This document shows positions 21,971 to 33,800 of a stretch of DNA of 64,000 nt, piece by piece. Origin of the DNA: Acheta domesticus. Lineage: Eukaryota; Arthropoda; Insecta; Orthoptera; Gryllidae. The stretch covers positions 66,142,026 to 66,206,025 of the forward strand of contig JAHLJT010008756.1 of assembly GCA_031308135.1 (NCBI GenBank). Reading direction: 5' to 3'. The notes under the pieces were generated by a model. It worked only from the letters and a program-made list of their open reading frames with translations, was not told the origin of the DNA and did no database searches. The translations under genes and the position numbers were made by a program. Numbering within the stretch: position 1 is the first letter of the stretch; each line of letters opens with the position of its first letter.

Positions 21971-24900
21971 ATGGCTCTCTCATGGAACTTAAATGGTCTT
22001 CGTGCTCACTCAGAAGAATTAAGATTAATAACTAGCGTACCCGTGCCAGAACTCTCGCATGTTAAATCCCACCCTTTCCCTATCCATTTGTCTATTCGTT
22101 CCATAAAGGAGAGGAACTACTAATGTACTTACAGAATATCAAACAAAATAACAATGCAATTGATGTTTGAAACAAATTTTCAATTGAAGTTTATTCAACA
22201 TTTTAGAGAGATGTTCTTGGAACAATTCATACTTCTTTTAAAACAACATTTGAAGAAATTTTTCAATCTTTCTTGAGAGTTAGCTTTTCACTTTCCTTGA
22301 TAGTCAAATAATAGAAAAGGTTTTACCTCTTGAGAAAGCCATGTAAAGTAGTGCGAAAATACCGGATCGGGCAAGAACAGACCTACTCATTTCAATATTA
22401 TTTAACTTTCCTTGATTTGTTATGAAGAACCGAGTGGGTTTTGAAGAGTTAGGGTGCCAGCTTGCTGGGGTGAGAAAATTGAAAAATTATTTGTTTACTA
22501 AAAAGTATTGAGTTATTTTCTGCGTCCTTACGTACCTCAAGAAAAAACAATTCCGAGCCAAAAAATAATCAAACTAATGATTTCACCTTTGAATACTAAA
22601 TACCGTTTGTCAGCATTAGAAACAATTTAGTAGACATTATTAAGCCCACTTCGGTACATGGGAATGTTGCTCAAACGATGTTTGCATTTTTAATATCTTA
22701 ACGAACCGACACCTTGAGTTTAATATCAAACGGTGTTTTATTTACAATATGAGTTTGCAGCTGGGCATTGGTGTACATACTTCCAGATACCGCCAACATT
22801 TAAATCGTGCGTTTGGACTGCGATCATTGGCAATTGTCGGGTGACTTGTGCTATTCTTTCTATAACTTTAAATTTAGTTGTTTTTTTAATTGATTCACGT
22901 AGAATTGTAGACTAGTGCGTTTTGACTTTTGTTTTCTATTTATTTCAAGCTATTTTACTTTAGCTACTTTAAAAAGTTTGTTTTTTGTGTTGTGCCATAG
23001 CACAAGTTTTCCCCACCACCTCTGCGTGCCCGTGCGAAAACTCTAGCATGTTAGACCCCACACTCATCCCTATCCTTCTATTTTCATTCTAAGAGGGAAA
23101 GTAGTTAACAAAACCTGTTTATTTGTTTAAAATCTATAAAGGTAACTTGCAATGTACTAACACAATTACAATGCAATTAATGTGTAAAAGAAATTTTCAA
23201 TAAATATTTTTCAATATCATGGAGAATTTGCTTGGAACAATTCCCAACACTTACTTAAAGACATTTGAAGTAATTATTCAATATTCTTTATCAATTAGGT
23301 TTTAGTTTTTCGTGATAGTCACAAAAATATTAGCTTTTTACTTTTGAGAAAGCTACGTGTCTGAACTCGTTGACTTGAAAATTGCATCGAATGATAACGA
23401 AAATATTGGTACAGGTAAAACACAAACACAGTCTTCACTGAACACCTACATCCCTCCACAATTAAGTACAGAGCACTTATAGACCATGAAAAAACGTTAA
23501 TTGAATAGTTTCACTACACGCATAAGAAACAATCTTCATAGGTATAGGAATCAAGCAACTATAATAGTACTTCTAGTTGTTGCTGGAGAGCAAATCTTGA
23601 ACTAATGATTATGCAAATAAACCTCGTCAGACTGCACAAACTACGGTGTTAACAGAAAGCGTAAATAAAAATTGTCGAATCTAAGCCTTCTAAGCGTGTC
23701 GCCACAAAAATTGCTACCAGCAGGAAGGACTGAAATATTGAGGTGGTCTTGATAGTATTGAAGCATGAAACCGAAAGGTTAATTGAATGGATTGAAGAAT
23801 GTCTCATGTTGTAGATTATGGTGTGAAAAACGTTTCTTTGAGGCCGTTGGCCTCAAAATTTTACTTTTTAAAGCTCTAAAACCCTTTGTTTATGAGTTAT
23901 TTGCCGATATAGGTTGACATGTGATGCAGGTTGCATTCTACATGAATATTTAGATGCGTTTTTTAAAAGGAATCATCCATATTTTTAAGGTCAAAATGGA
24001 ATTCGTCAAGTTTCCGTGAAATTCTCTTTCTTTAGAGCCCTCATTTATAAAGATTGGTTGCATGTGAGAGCCGGAACCCAAAGGTATACTACTGAAATAA
24101 TACAGGAGACGATTTCTCGTCACAGACCATTTATAGTCTGTCTTCAGGAAACTCATCTTCTCCCTCATCATCCCCTGTGTCTTCGCGAATTTAACATCTA
24201 TCGGTTCGATCAAGACGACGGACTTCGTGCTCACGGCGGCGTCGCGGTACTCATCCGCGACTCCCTGTTCTCTGAGGAACATAACGTTCGAACCGACCTC
24301 CAAACAGTTTGCGTTTGGGTACACCTACCATCCTTCTCTTTTACGGTGTGTAGTATTTACATTCTCCCTGGCCAAGTCGTGTCACAAGAGGAACTCGAAG
24401 ATGTTTTTTCTCAGTTGCCCGCCCCTTTTCTTATTGCGGGGGATTTTAATGCCCACAATCCCCTCTGGGGTGGCACGAGGACCTGCCCGAGAGGTTTTAT
24501 CCTCGAAAATATTATTGACCAGCAAAACTTAATTCTTCTGAATTCCGGGAATCACACTTATTTCTCCGTGTCGTCAAACTCCTTCTCGTCAATCGATCTG
24601 GCACCCTGCAGTCCATCCCTATCTACCACGGTAGAGGTCCACTTTAATATCCCTAATTTAGACGTCATCCACCCTCCTCGCTGGCTAATCCATTGAGCCG
24701 ACTGGGATACATTCAGCGAGAAAATTATAATGCCAGACCACTTTTCAAATAATATCGATGCCTTGGTGGCCCAATTCACCGACGCCCTTCTTCGCGCAGC
24801 CACCATTGCAATCCCGACGTCTACGTGTCGGCCACGACGCGTCCCTGTGCCTTGGTGGAATGCTGACTGTGCCACCGCGGTGACCACCGCGGTGCCACCG

Positions 24901-27343
24901 CGGTGACCGAAAGCGAATACTCGCGAGGCTCAATAGGTTCCCCACCGCATCAAACCTGATCGATTTCAAAAGAAAGCGGGCCAGAACCAGATTAGTAATA
25001 CGGGAAAGTAAGACCGCTTCCTGGAGAGCCTTTATTTCTTCTCATTCTTGCCATACTCCGCCTAAAGTAGTATGGCAAAAGATCCGACAGATCGGAGGAA
25101 GATTTTCCCCACCATCTGTCCCAGGACTTCTTATCAATGGAAATCTTATTACTTCTCCAGAAAAAGTAGTTGAGGAATTGGCCTGTCATTATGAAAATAC
25201 CTCCAGTTCATTACACTACTCCCCTAGCTTCTTGAAAACGAAGAGTAGAATGGAGAAATGCAGATTGGACTTCTCAACTTTCCTGGAGGAAGATTATAAC
25301 GCCCCTTTCTCCATGTATGAATTTTCCTGTGCGCTCGCCCGTGGGAGAGAGTCTGCTCCAGGACCAGACCAGATACGCAACCAAATGTTAAAACACCTGC
25401 CGGAAGAGGCACGTATTTTTCTTCTCCGTATCTTCAACAAGATTTGGATGAAATATACCTTTCCTAGGACCTGGCGCGAAGCGATTATTATTCCTATTCC
25501 TAAAGAAGGAAAGGACAGGACAAAGCCGTCAACCTACCGCCCAATCTCGCTCACAAGCTTTGTATGCAAACTTCTGGAGCGAATGGTGAACACACGTTTG
25601 GTCTGGCACCTGGAACAGAGAAACCTACTTACACCCATCCAATGTGGTTTCAGGAAGAACAGGCCAACCGTGGACCACCTTGTCACCCTTACCACACAGA
25701 TCTCCACTGCTTTCGTGCTACGTCAACACCTGGTAGCAATTTTCTTCGATATAGAGAAAGCATATGATACTAGCTGGAGGTACGGCATTCTTCGCACCAT
25801 CCATTCTTGGGGTCTTAGGGGACGGCTCCCCCTTTTTTTAGTAGCCTTTCTTTCTTCAAGATACTTCCGCGTTCGCCTTGGTGACAGCGTATCCGCCAGC
25901 CACCATTTAGAAAACGGAGTCCCTCAGGGCTCAATTCTGAGTGTCACTCTCTTTGCCATCGCTATCAATAGTATAGCGTCGATAATCCGAGAGCTGGAGA
26001 AAGCATCGCTCTTCGTTGACGACTTTGCCATTTTCTGCTCTTCCAAGAGTATTCAAGTGATAGACAATTACAACTTGTCCTCAACAAATTGCAGGAATGT
26101 AGTGATGCGACAGGTTTCAAATTCTCCGCATCAAAAACCAACTGTATGCACTTCTGCAGGATTCATCATATCCATAACCACCCCGATCTTTTTCTTGGAA
26201 GCCGTCTTCTATCTTTTCTGGACTCTGCAACTTTCCTTGGGCTTACTTTCGATAAGAGCCTAACTTGGCGAAATCATATACGTAAACTGAAAAGCCTATG
26301 TGTCTCACCTCTGAACCTCCTCCGCACCCTTACAGGCAGCTCTTGGGGAGCAGACCGTGTGTGTCTCTTGCGTTTGTATAGAACCCTCATCCGCTCTATT
26401 TTGGATTATGGATGTATTGTATATGGGTCAACGTCACCATCAACCCTCCGGCCATTAAATACCATTCACAACGCCGGTATAAGAATTAGTACAGGCGCCT
26501 ACCGCACGAGTCGAATCGAATGCCTCTTGGCCGAAGCTGGAGAACCATCTCTGAGCTGAAGGCGAGATATTTTATTAGCCTCTTATGGTGCTAAAGTGTC
26601 GGGACTGGTTGACCATCCTTGTCGTCGTATAATCATCCACCCAAAGTATGAGTCCTCGTACATTCTTCGAACATCGTTACCCCATCCCCTAGGTAATAGA
26701 TTACGAAATCTCCGGGAATTAAATGTCGAACTTCCCACCCCTGTGAAACCCACAAGTGACCGGATTCCCCCTGGGAAACTCTTCCTTCCCAGTATTGACT
26801 TCAGACTCTCCAATCTGCCCAAACAAACTACTAGTCCTCTGGTTTACCAGAAGCAGTTTCTGGATATGAGAGAATCCTCTCCGGATCATTTATTCTTATA
26901 CACGGATGGTTCATCGTGCAGCGACGCGGTGGCATGTGGTTTTTACTGTATCAGGGCCACCAAATCATTTCGGCTTCACTCCAAGTGCAGTATATTCACT
27001 GCCGAAATGTATGCAATTTTTGAGGCCCTAAAATACATTGAATCACCGACTTTGCGGCGAGTAGTTATCTGTTCTGATTCTCTCAGCTCTCTTCAAGTTG
27101 TCTCCCGTCCTTCGTCAGGCTACCTGACGTTATCCGTTCAAAGCCTGATTCATCGTCTTCTGTCCCGCCGCTATGACCTGGTACTTAGTTGGGTCCCAGG
27201 CCACGTGAGTACCAGAGGGAACTAACTGGCCGACCAGGCGGCGAAATCAGCGACTCATAAAACTCATATCGACATTCCTTCTGTGCTATTGTCCGATGTT
27301 CAGGCTTTCTTGAAACGCAGTGACGAGGCTTCAGAAGCCGCAT
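21971..27343 (+). pseudogene. I-like element ORF2 (endonuclease, RT, RNase H), interrupted
   Basis: ORF2 opens at ATG 21971 with MALSWNLNGLRAHSEELR, the first strand of the endonuclease. After the insertion it resumes near 24080: RHRPFIVCLQETHL, GDFNAHNPLWGG and SSIDLAPCS are endonuclease motifs. RT: PGPDQIRNQML, EAIIIPIPKEGKD, FFDIEKAYDTSW, ENGVPQGSILSVTLF, catalytic FVDD (about 26017). RNase H: YTDGSS, FTAEMYAIFEAL, CSDSLSS, and the last Asp in LADQAAK (about 27237). Damage: TGA at 24694-24696; a frameshift from a 23-bp duplication at 24871-24908; a frameshift near 26085; TGA at 26558; TAA near 27223 just before the last RNase H residue. Clearly dead. Confidence 0.8.
22020..24078. mobile_element. 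Insertion of about 2 kb carrying two direct copies of one repeat
   Basis: It separates the first 16 to 18 codons of ORF2 from the rest of the endonuclease. A start block (actagcgtacccgtgccaga at 22026) recurs at about 23025 (gcgtgcccgtgcgaaaactc). About 340 bases after each start are alike (ttctcaagagg/ttttgagaaagct region), after which they diverge. It may be two insertions of one family, or one element with direct repeats as in Penelope-like elements. No coding motif is seen, and the right junction is placed only to within tens of bases. Confidence 0.55.
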
Positions 27344-28471
27344 TTAAAGCCTACTAAGAAGTTGGCATTACTTCATACATATATAATGCCACATTACCTT
27401 TACCAATTGGTATTATCGATGCCATCTATGTCGATTCTCAGGGAAGCGGACGGTCAAATCAGAGTGGCAGTCAAACAGTTCTTACATCTGCATATGAGTA
27501 CTGCAGATGGCTTATTCTACCTGGCTAAGAGAGATGGAGGACTGGGATTGCTGCGGCTCGCTCAACACGTTCCTAGGGTAGCGCTGAACCTAGGACTACG
27601 ATTAGAAAAATCTTCAGATCCTATTTGCAAATGGCTGAGCTCATGTCCGAGTTTCTACCAACGAACATTAAAAACCGCCAGAACACTGAGACTCAACTGG
27701 CCCTATACTGAACAAGATTTAAGGGCTTATAAGAAGAAATGCGCCGATGACGAGGTAGCCGCTGGGGAGAAGCTGGGATCCCAAGGGAGAGCGGTTAAGG
27801 CGCATATAAACGATTCGATTGGAAATGCCTTTTTGAAAGATTATAATCTTCTGAAACCTGGTCTTTTTATTACCGCACTCCAATTGAGATCAAATACCGC
27901 TGCCAATAGAACTACTCTTAGTAGAGCAAGACCCAGGGAGGATGTACACTGCAGGAAGTGCAATACAGCGGTAGAAACCATGAATCACATCCTCGGTCAG
28001 TGCATTTTTACGAAGCCAGCAAGAATAAAGAGCCATGACGAAATCAAAAATTTCATAGAGGGGAAGATGCTCCGGAAATCGGACACTGTGGTGTTCACGG
28101 AAGCCACTTTCACTGTTGCCGAAGGGGTTAGACTCAAACCTGACCTGGTAATAAAAAGCCGGGAAGGGGTCCACGTGGTCGATGTGACTGTCCGCCACGA
28201 GGATGGGTCTAGACTTCTAAAAGCAGCAGAGGAAAAGGTGGTAACATACAAACCAGTCATTCCCCTGGTAGCCCAACTTCATGGAGTGCCCAACGCCAGA
28301 ATCCTGCCAGTGGTGGTTGGTACCTCAGGGGCTATGCCAAGATCCACAGTCAGTGCCCTCAAGTCGTTGGGGATCACGTCTCGTGGCGATCTACTGACTA
28401 TCTCGTTAATTGCTCTGAGAAGCTCTATTAAGCTTTACACACAATTTGTAAACTATGATGGATCAATTTAG
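27344..28471 (+). CDS. R2-like protein C-terminal part: RT thumb, zinc knuckle and restriction-like endonuclease
   Basis: Open for about 375 codons to TAG (28469-28471). Order: thumb LLHTYIMPHYLYQLVLSMPS, DGGLGLLRL; knuckle CRKCNTAVETMNHILGQC (CX2CX8HX4C, about residues 205-222); nuclease core KPDLVIKSREGVHVVDVTV (about 263-281) with both acidic residues of the PD-(D/E)xK-type site. In R2 this nuclease nicks the DNA target that primes reverse transcription. The RT palm is missing, so it cannot transpose. The open frame continues upstream to a GTG at 27320 through eight codons of out-of-frame I-like DNA. No sign of decay is seen within the retained part. Confidence 0.75.
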   Translation, partial: LKPTKKLALLHTYIMPHYLYQLVLSMPSMSILREADGQIRVAVKQFLHLHMSTADGLFYLAKRDGGLGLLRLAQHVPRVALNLGLRLEKSSDPICKWLSSCPSFYQRTLKTARTLRLNWPYTEQDLRAYKKKCADDEVAAGEKLGSQGRAVKAHINDSIGNAFLKDYNLLKPGLFITALQLRSNTAANRTTLSRARPREDVHCRKCNTAVETMNHILGQCIFTKPARIKSHDEIKNFIEGKMLRKSDTVVFTEATFTVAEGVRLKPDLVIKSREGVHVVDVTVRHEDGSRLLKAAEEKVVTYKPVIPLVAQLHGVPNARILPVVVGTSGAMPRSTVSALKSLGITSRGDLLTISLIALRSSIKLYTQFVNYDGSI

Positions 28472-28620
28472 CATTGCTGGTAGTAAATGCAGAAAAGGAA
28501 CGTCTTGGTCCTTTGGGGAAGTCTAGGGAACCCAGGGGATTCTAAAATGCCTAGGAATTACTTAGTTACCACGACTTTAAGTGGGAAGTGTATGTTATTT
28601 AATATAGCATACAGAAAATT
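27344..28620 (+). mobile_element. R2-like non-LTR element, 5'-truncated, joined to the I-like element
   Basis: Begins in the RT thumb at LKPTKKLALLH directly after I-like sequence, in the same orientation, and ends after about 150 bases of 3' UTR. R2 elements normally sit in 28S rDNA; no 28S sequence is seen on either side. The R2 clade is assigned from the C-terminal domains (see CDS). The 3' limit, where the unclassified repeat begins, is approximate. Confidence 0.7.
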
Positions 28621-31570
28621 GTGTAGTCAGAATTCACGTTTTGTCGATTTTTGATACCGAAAAATCGATTGATGGCGAAACGTCTGTCAGTCAGTCCGTC
28701 TGTGAACAACGCTAGTGGTAAAACCTTATGCAGGATTTTCATCAAAATTGATATTCCCAATCGATCTGGCTGATGTCACGACCCCTTAATTCTGGAACCC
28801 ATATTTTAATTTTTAGACGTACTTAACATAAAGCCCTCGGCACATTTTCAAATTTTTCAAAAAATAACACCAATTTTTACTTTCCGTCTGTCAGTCTGTG
28901 AACAACTGTAGCGCCGAAACCATAAGTACGATTTCTTCCAAAATGAATATCCCGCATCCGATCTGGTTCCACTTGAGGCGCCGCGAGTTTCGAAAATATT
29001 CTTCAAAATTTGGGGGGTACTTTACACAAAGCCCCCCGGACATTTTCAAAATTTTCTTAAAACGGCTCCAAATTGTTTCTTTATATTTCTTGTAAGAATA
29101 GAGTAAAATACATTTATAAAGGTGGCATAGGTCCGACGGTTAACTCTGAACGGTTCACGGTTAACTCTGAATTTTCGAAAATGGCAAAAGTTTGAAATAT
29201 TTTCGGCGTCTTCCTAGAAATACAAAATTGAAGGTCAAAAGTTGAAGTGTTGTCAAAGTCAAGTTTGTTTGTGCCTAGATTTTTGTATGTTAAAGCCTTG
29301 AGTAAAAGGTAATTATTTTTTCACAACACTGCAGTTGTGAGAGGCAATTTTCTTCAGAAAAATTTACATTGTTGGAGTTCTGATACCGAAAAAGTGGATA
29401 ATTTGTTTTCCTAAATGTAGTAAATTACAACCTCTAATATGTGCAGCCCTGGTTCCTTGATACTGAACAATTTGTTTATGGCAAAACGACTGTGTTTCTC
29501 TGCCCATCTATCTGTCTGTGTATGTCTGTCTGTCTCTCTGTGGTCAACATCAGCGCCTAAATCGTTGAGACATATTTCTCAAAAACTTATACTCCGCCAC
29601 CGATCCGATCGATCTCGAAGAGATTGATCCTGAGATTTTGAAATGGATATTTTGATTTTTGGGGGTATTTTATTCATTTGGTAAAAAACAGTAAAAAAAA
29701 CTATATATGACATATGGGGGAAGGGATTATATGCGCCCATTTTCTTGAGGCCCAAAATAAAATAAAGTGAAATTAGCAACATTTGAAAAAACATGAAAAG
29801 AAAAGAGAAATTATTATTTTAGAAAAATAGAAATTCGGAAAATTTGTGTTCCCGAGTTATAGAAAATCAATTTCAACGGTAAATGAACTGCTGATTTAAT
29901 TTTTCGGCATTGCTAACAATGCTAAAAATTACAGAAAGTAACAACAATTTCAAAATTTTATCAAAAATATATTCAAATTTTTAGATATTTTTTCTTGAAA
30001 ATAGAGTAAGTCTTTTTACTTTCCCGTATACGTACGTATACACGGAGTGATATACGTAGTATAGGGAAAGTTATGTAATGCTGCGCGAAAAAATGGCCAA
30101 TTTTCGGCGGAAAAAATTAATTGCCAGGCCGTGAAAACGAATAAGTGGATAAAACCAGTTGCTAAATTAAGAAAAAAATCCCCTAACACGTGGTGTGGTC
30201 AAAATCCATGATTTGTTGCTTCTTTATACTTAAAAATCGATTGACGGCATTCCGTCCGTCTGTCCGTCTGTCCATCTGTCCGTCTGTGGTCAACGCTAGC
30301 GCCTAAACCGTTCGGTCGATTTTCTTCAAAATTGATATTCCCCAGTCGATCTGATTCTAGTCGAAGCTTTGTGATTTTGAAAAAGATTCTTTAAAATTTG
30401 GGGGTACTTTATATGAAGCCCCCCGGGGATTTTCAACATTTTCTCAAAAACGGCTCCAATTTTTTTCTTTAAATTTCTTGTATGAATAGAGGAAAATACA
30501 CTTTTTAACATGGCATAGGTCCGACTTTCACGTACAGCTCTGAATTTTCGAAAATTGTGAAAGTTTGAATTTTTTTCGGCGTCTTTCTCCAACTACAAAA
30601 TTGAAGATAGAGATTTTTTCTTCAAATAAAATTTGTTCTGCATATTGAGTTCTTTAATAAAGGTCATGTAAATGTTTTTCACAATTTTGGTAGTTTTCGT
30701 GCAATATTGCGTGCAATATGTGCAATTTTAAAAAATTACAAAAACAAAATTTTCTCAAAAACGGCTCCAAATTTTCTCTTTAAACTTTTGGTAGGGATAG
30801 TGGTAAATGTACTCTATCAATGACATAAAAGCCATTTTGGTCTATCGGTTGGTTTTTTCAAAAATTACCAAAATGTAAATTTTTTACGTGTCTCTCACGT
30901 CGTTAATATTTACATTATCGGCGATTTTTTACATTATTATATTTACGAGTATATATGCTTTAAATAATGTCAAGTAAAGTTTCTCGAAAACACTACCGTT
31001 TTCTGTGAAAATTAGCTCAAATTTCGGCATTTTCAGAAATGCTCAAACGTCATTTTCTCGTAAATGGCTGCAATTTTTTTCTTGAAACTTTTGTAACGGA
31101 TAGTGCTAATTACACTCATTAGTATTGCGTGAAGTTTATTTTGAGTTTTTTTTTGTTTTTTTCAAAAATTATATAAATGTAAATTTTTTGAAAGATCTCT
31201 CACATCTTTAATATGCACATTATCCGCAATTTGTAAAGATGATTATATTTGTGAGTGTAAGTGCTTCAAATAACTTCAAATAAAGTATTTTGAAAACTAA
31301 GAAATTTTCTGTGAAAATGAGCTTCAAATTTCGCATTTTTAGTAGTGCTAAAACGCCATTTTCTCTTAAACGGCACGTAATTTTGAAAAGAAAATTGCCA
31401 TTTAGGCTAGTTTTTTGTGTTCTTTAATATTCTAAAATTAATGTTTCTGTTCTACCAATAGGAAACCGAAAAATTAAGAAAATGACAAAAAAATGTACTT
31501 TTGGCGATGATAGATGGTAGCTGGCAAGAAAGAGTATGTGGCAATTCCGAATATTGACAAATAAATAAAT
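28621..31570 (+). repeat. Unclassified internally repetitive family, copy iii (two to three partial units)
   Basis: Partial units begin near 28640 and 29380, and a full-looking unit runs 30017-31570. Signature blocks: tccgtctgtgaacaacgcta, aaaattgatattcccc, aatttgggggtac, cggctccaatttttttcttt (about 30446, 30757, variants at 29054 and 31064), gcaatattgcgtgcaatatg (30711), ctctcacgtcgttaatattt (30893) and a second related block at 31196. All + orientation. There is no long frame and no recognisable terminal repeat. Confidence 0.7.
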
Positions 31571-31852
31571 AAAATAAATACGGCCATGCTTCATTTTTTA
31601 TCAAAATACGAGTAGTTTTTCTTTAATTTTGTGGCAAACGTAATAGGCCGCTGTAAATTTACTGCGCTTCGGACAGCTGGATGCGTCGTAAATTAGAATG
31701 TGCAATTTTGTATATTATTTCTTTCTTCGTTTCTTACATTCGAACTTTGTTATAGACTTACACATTAATATTTTAGAAATTGTTTATTTTGAAATATTTG
31801 AAATAAGTAAAAAAGAATTAATAGCTCTCAGAATAGCGACAATGCAGGGTCT

Positions 31853-32301
31853 GCAACAATGGAATTCACTTTGCGCTCGCGAATATCTGTGAATTAGCGT
31901 CATTGTTGTGACCTAATGGAGCTGTATGAAAAGGAGTTATAATTGTGTAATTTATGTTGATATTTGCCGGCAAATATTTAGTTCTGCACCAAATGCTGTA
32001 CCATTTGTAGTGAGTAGAGAATTTGTTGCATGGTTTTAAAATACTCTTCCCTAATCATGGCCCAATGGAAGGCATTTCTATATTTCCAGGGTATCAGGCT
32101 TCTTTTTCCAATACAGGGTTACAAAACTTTTGCATTCTATTTTTGTGAAGTTGTAGAATTCACGTAGTTCTGACAACACTGCAATGGAAATAGCGAGTTC
32201 CAAGCGAAGATGTTAGTAGCGCATAAAGTGCAGTATTACAGTACTACTTAGCTGTTTCCTCTAATACGGGAAAGTAAGTGCTGTTTTAGCACCACTAGTT
32301 T
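31853..32301 (+). mobile_element. Dispersed element, copy 1 (inverted partner at 38230)
   Basis: From gcaacaatggaattcacttt to gctgttttagcaccactagt. It is the reverse complement, with scattered differences, of 38230-38712. Non-coding. The end accactagtt recurs near 63213 (tggcactagttt), so this may be a terminal motif. About 280 bases on its left (31571-31852) show nothing recognised. Confidence 0.6.
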
Positions 32302-32640
32302 TATTGAACTCGCCGATTTTTCAAAAAATGCAGAAGTTCAAAATATATACCTACAACTACAATATTCAGATATTTTTTCCTTACTCAGGAAGACCAGCGT
32401 TCTGACTTTTTCGAATTTATGGCTGTTGCAGGTTTTCCAGGCCTGAGAATATACATTTTCCAGGTCCTGTTTCGCACATTACATTACAACACAATTTTTG
32501 CTGATTATTAACTGTACTATGTTACGCACTTTTCTCTCACAGCAAAGTACTAGAGTGTAGAATTTTGTATAAGAAAAGGAACTTTAAAGAAAACACGATT
32601 TTTTGTTTTTCTAAGAAGTATATGTTACTATTTAATATTC
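32302..32640. other. AT-rich spacer, nothing recognised
   Basis: Lies between two repeat copies. No motif. Confidence 0.4.
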
Positions 32641-33800
32641 AGAACCCTACACGTAGTACAGAGAACGTTATGTAATGCTGCGGAAAATCGATTTCGAGAT
32701 TTCAACGGAAGTACAAGTGTTGGAGTCTCCTGATACCGAAAAAGAGTCGTTTTTTTCAAAACGTCCTTAAGTCTGTCCGTCTGTGATCCCCTAAACCATG
32801 CGTAGATTTTTTTTCCAAATTAAAGAAACACCAGTCCATCGGGTTCGATACGAAGCTTTAAACTGCGAAAAACATTCTTTAAAATTTGGGAGTATTTTAC
32901 ATGAAGCTTCTTGGACATTTTCTAAATTTTCTTAAAAACGGCTCCAAATTGTTTTCTTTTAAAATTCGTGTAGGAATAGAATAAAACACATTAACATGGC
33001 ACAGGTCTGGCTTTCATGGTTAACTCAGAATTTTCGAAAATTTCAAAAGTTTGTATTATTTCCGGCGTCTTCCTAGAACTACAAATTTGAAGATCAAGAT
33101 TTTTCCTTAAAGTAAAATTTTTCTCCCTAGTTCATTAAGGTCATGTACATTTGTTTTGAAAATTTTAGTAGTTTTTGGGCAATATTGCGTGCAATATTTG
33201 CTTCATTGAAAAATAACAAAATCAAGAGTTCTCGAAAACAGCTTCAACATTTCTTTAAACTTTTGATAGAGATAGCGCTAGATGTGCTCTATAAGATGAC
33301 ATAAACGCCATATTACTCAATTTTTTTAATTACAGTAATATTTTTTTATCTGTTTATCACATCGTTAATATTTCCATTAGCGCCGATTTGTTTACATTGT
33401 ATGTAAGAGGACATGCGCGTTACATTTTGTCCTATAATGTTTCTCGAAAATTTAAATTTTCTGTGAAAACGAGCTCGAATTTCCACATTTTCTGAAACGC
33501 TCAAATGTCATTTTCTCAAAAATGGCAAAAATGGCTCCAATTTTTTTATTCAAACTCTTCCAACTGATAGTCCTAATTGCACTGTTTAATATGACGTAAA
33601 GTTAATTTTGGTGTATCTTTTGTTTGTTTGTTTGTTGTTTTTTTTTGGAAAATTACACAAATGTATGTTTTAATATCTCTCACACCGTCAATATGCACAT
33701 TTTTAAGCAATTTATAAACACTATTGCATTTGCGAGATAAAGGACTTCAAATGACTTCTAATGACGTTTTTTGATAACTCAAAACCCCCCAGTTTGTTGG
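32641..33800 (+). repeat. Unclassified internally repetitive family, copy iv
   Basis: Same block order as copies ii and iii: acgtagtacagagaacgtta, gcggaaaatcgatttcgaga, caatattgcgtgcaatattt (33180), cacatcgttaatatttccat (33358), cggctccaaattgttttctt (32939) and atggctccaatttttttatt (33531). Non-coding. Confidence 0.7.

Larger units (their letters stand above)
20050..27343 (+). mobile_element. I-like non-LTR retrotransposon (5' UTR, ORF1, ORF2), damaged and 3'-truncated
   Basis: GC-richer block with the I-clade layout: leader (about 20050-20596), gag-like ORF1 with zinc knuckles, then ORF2 with apurinic-type endonuclease, RT and RNase H. ORF2 starts 9 bases after the ORF1 stop. Its endonuclease is split by a 2-kb insertion (22020-24078), and the element stops abruptly about 40 codons past RNase H, where an R2-like sequence begins. 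The left boundary is approximate; no target duplication can be shown. Confidence 0.75.
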
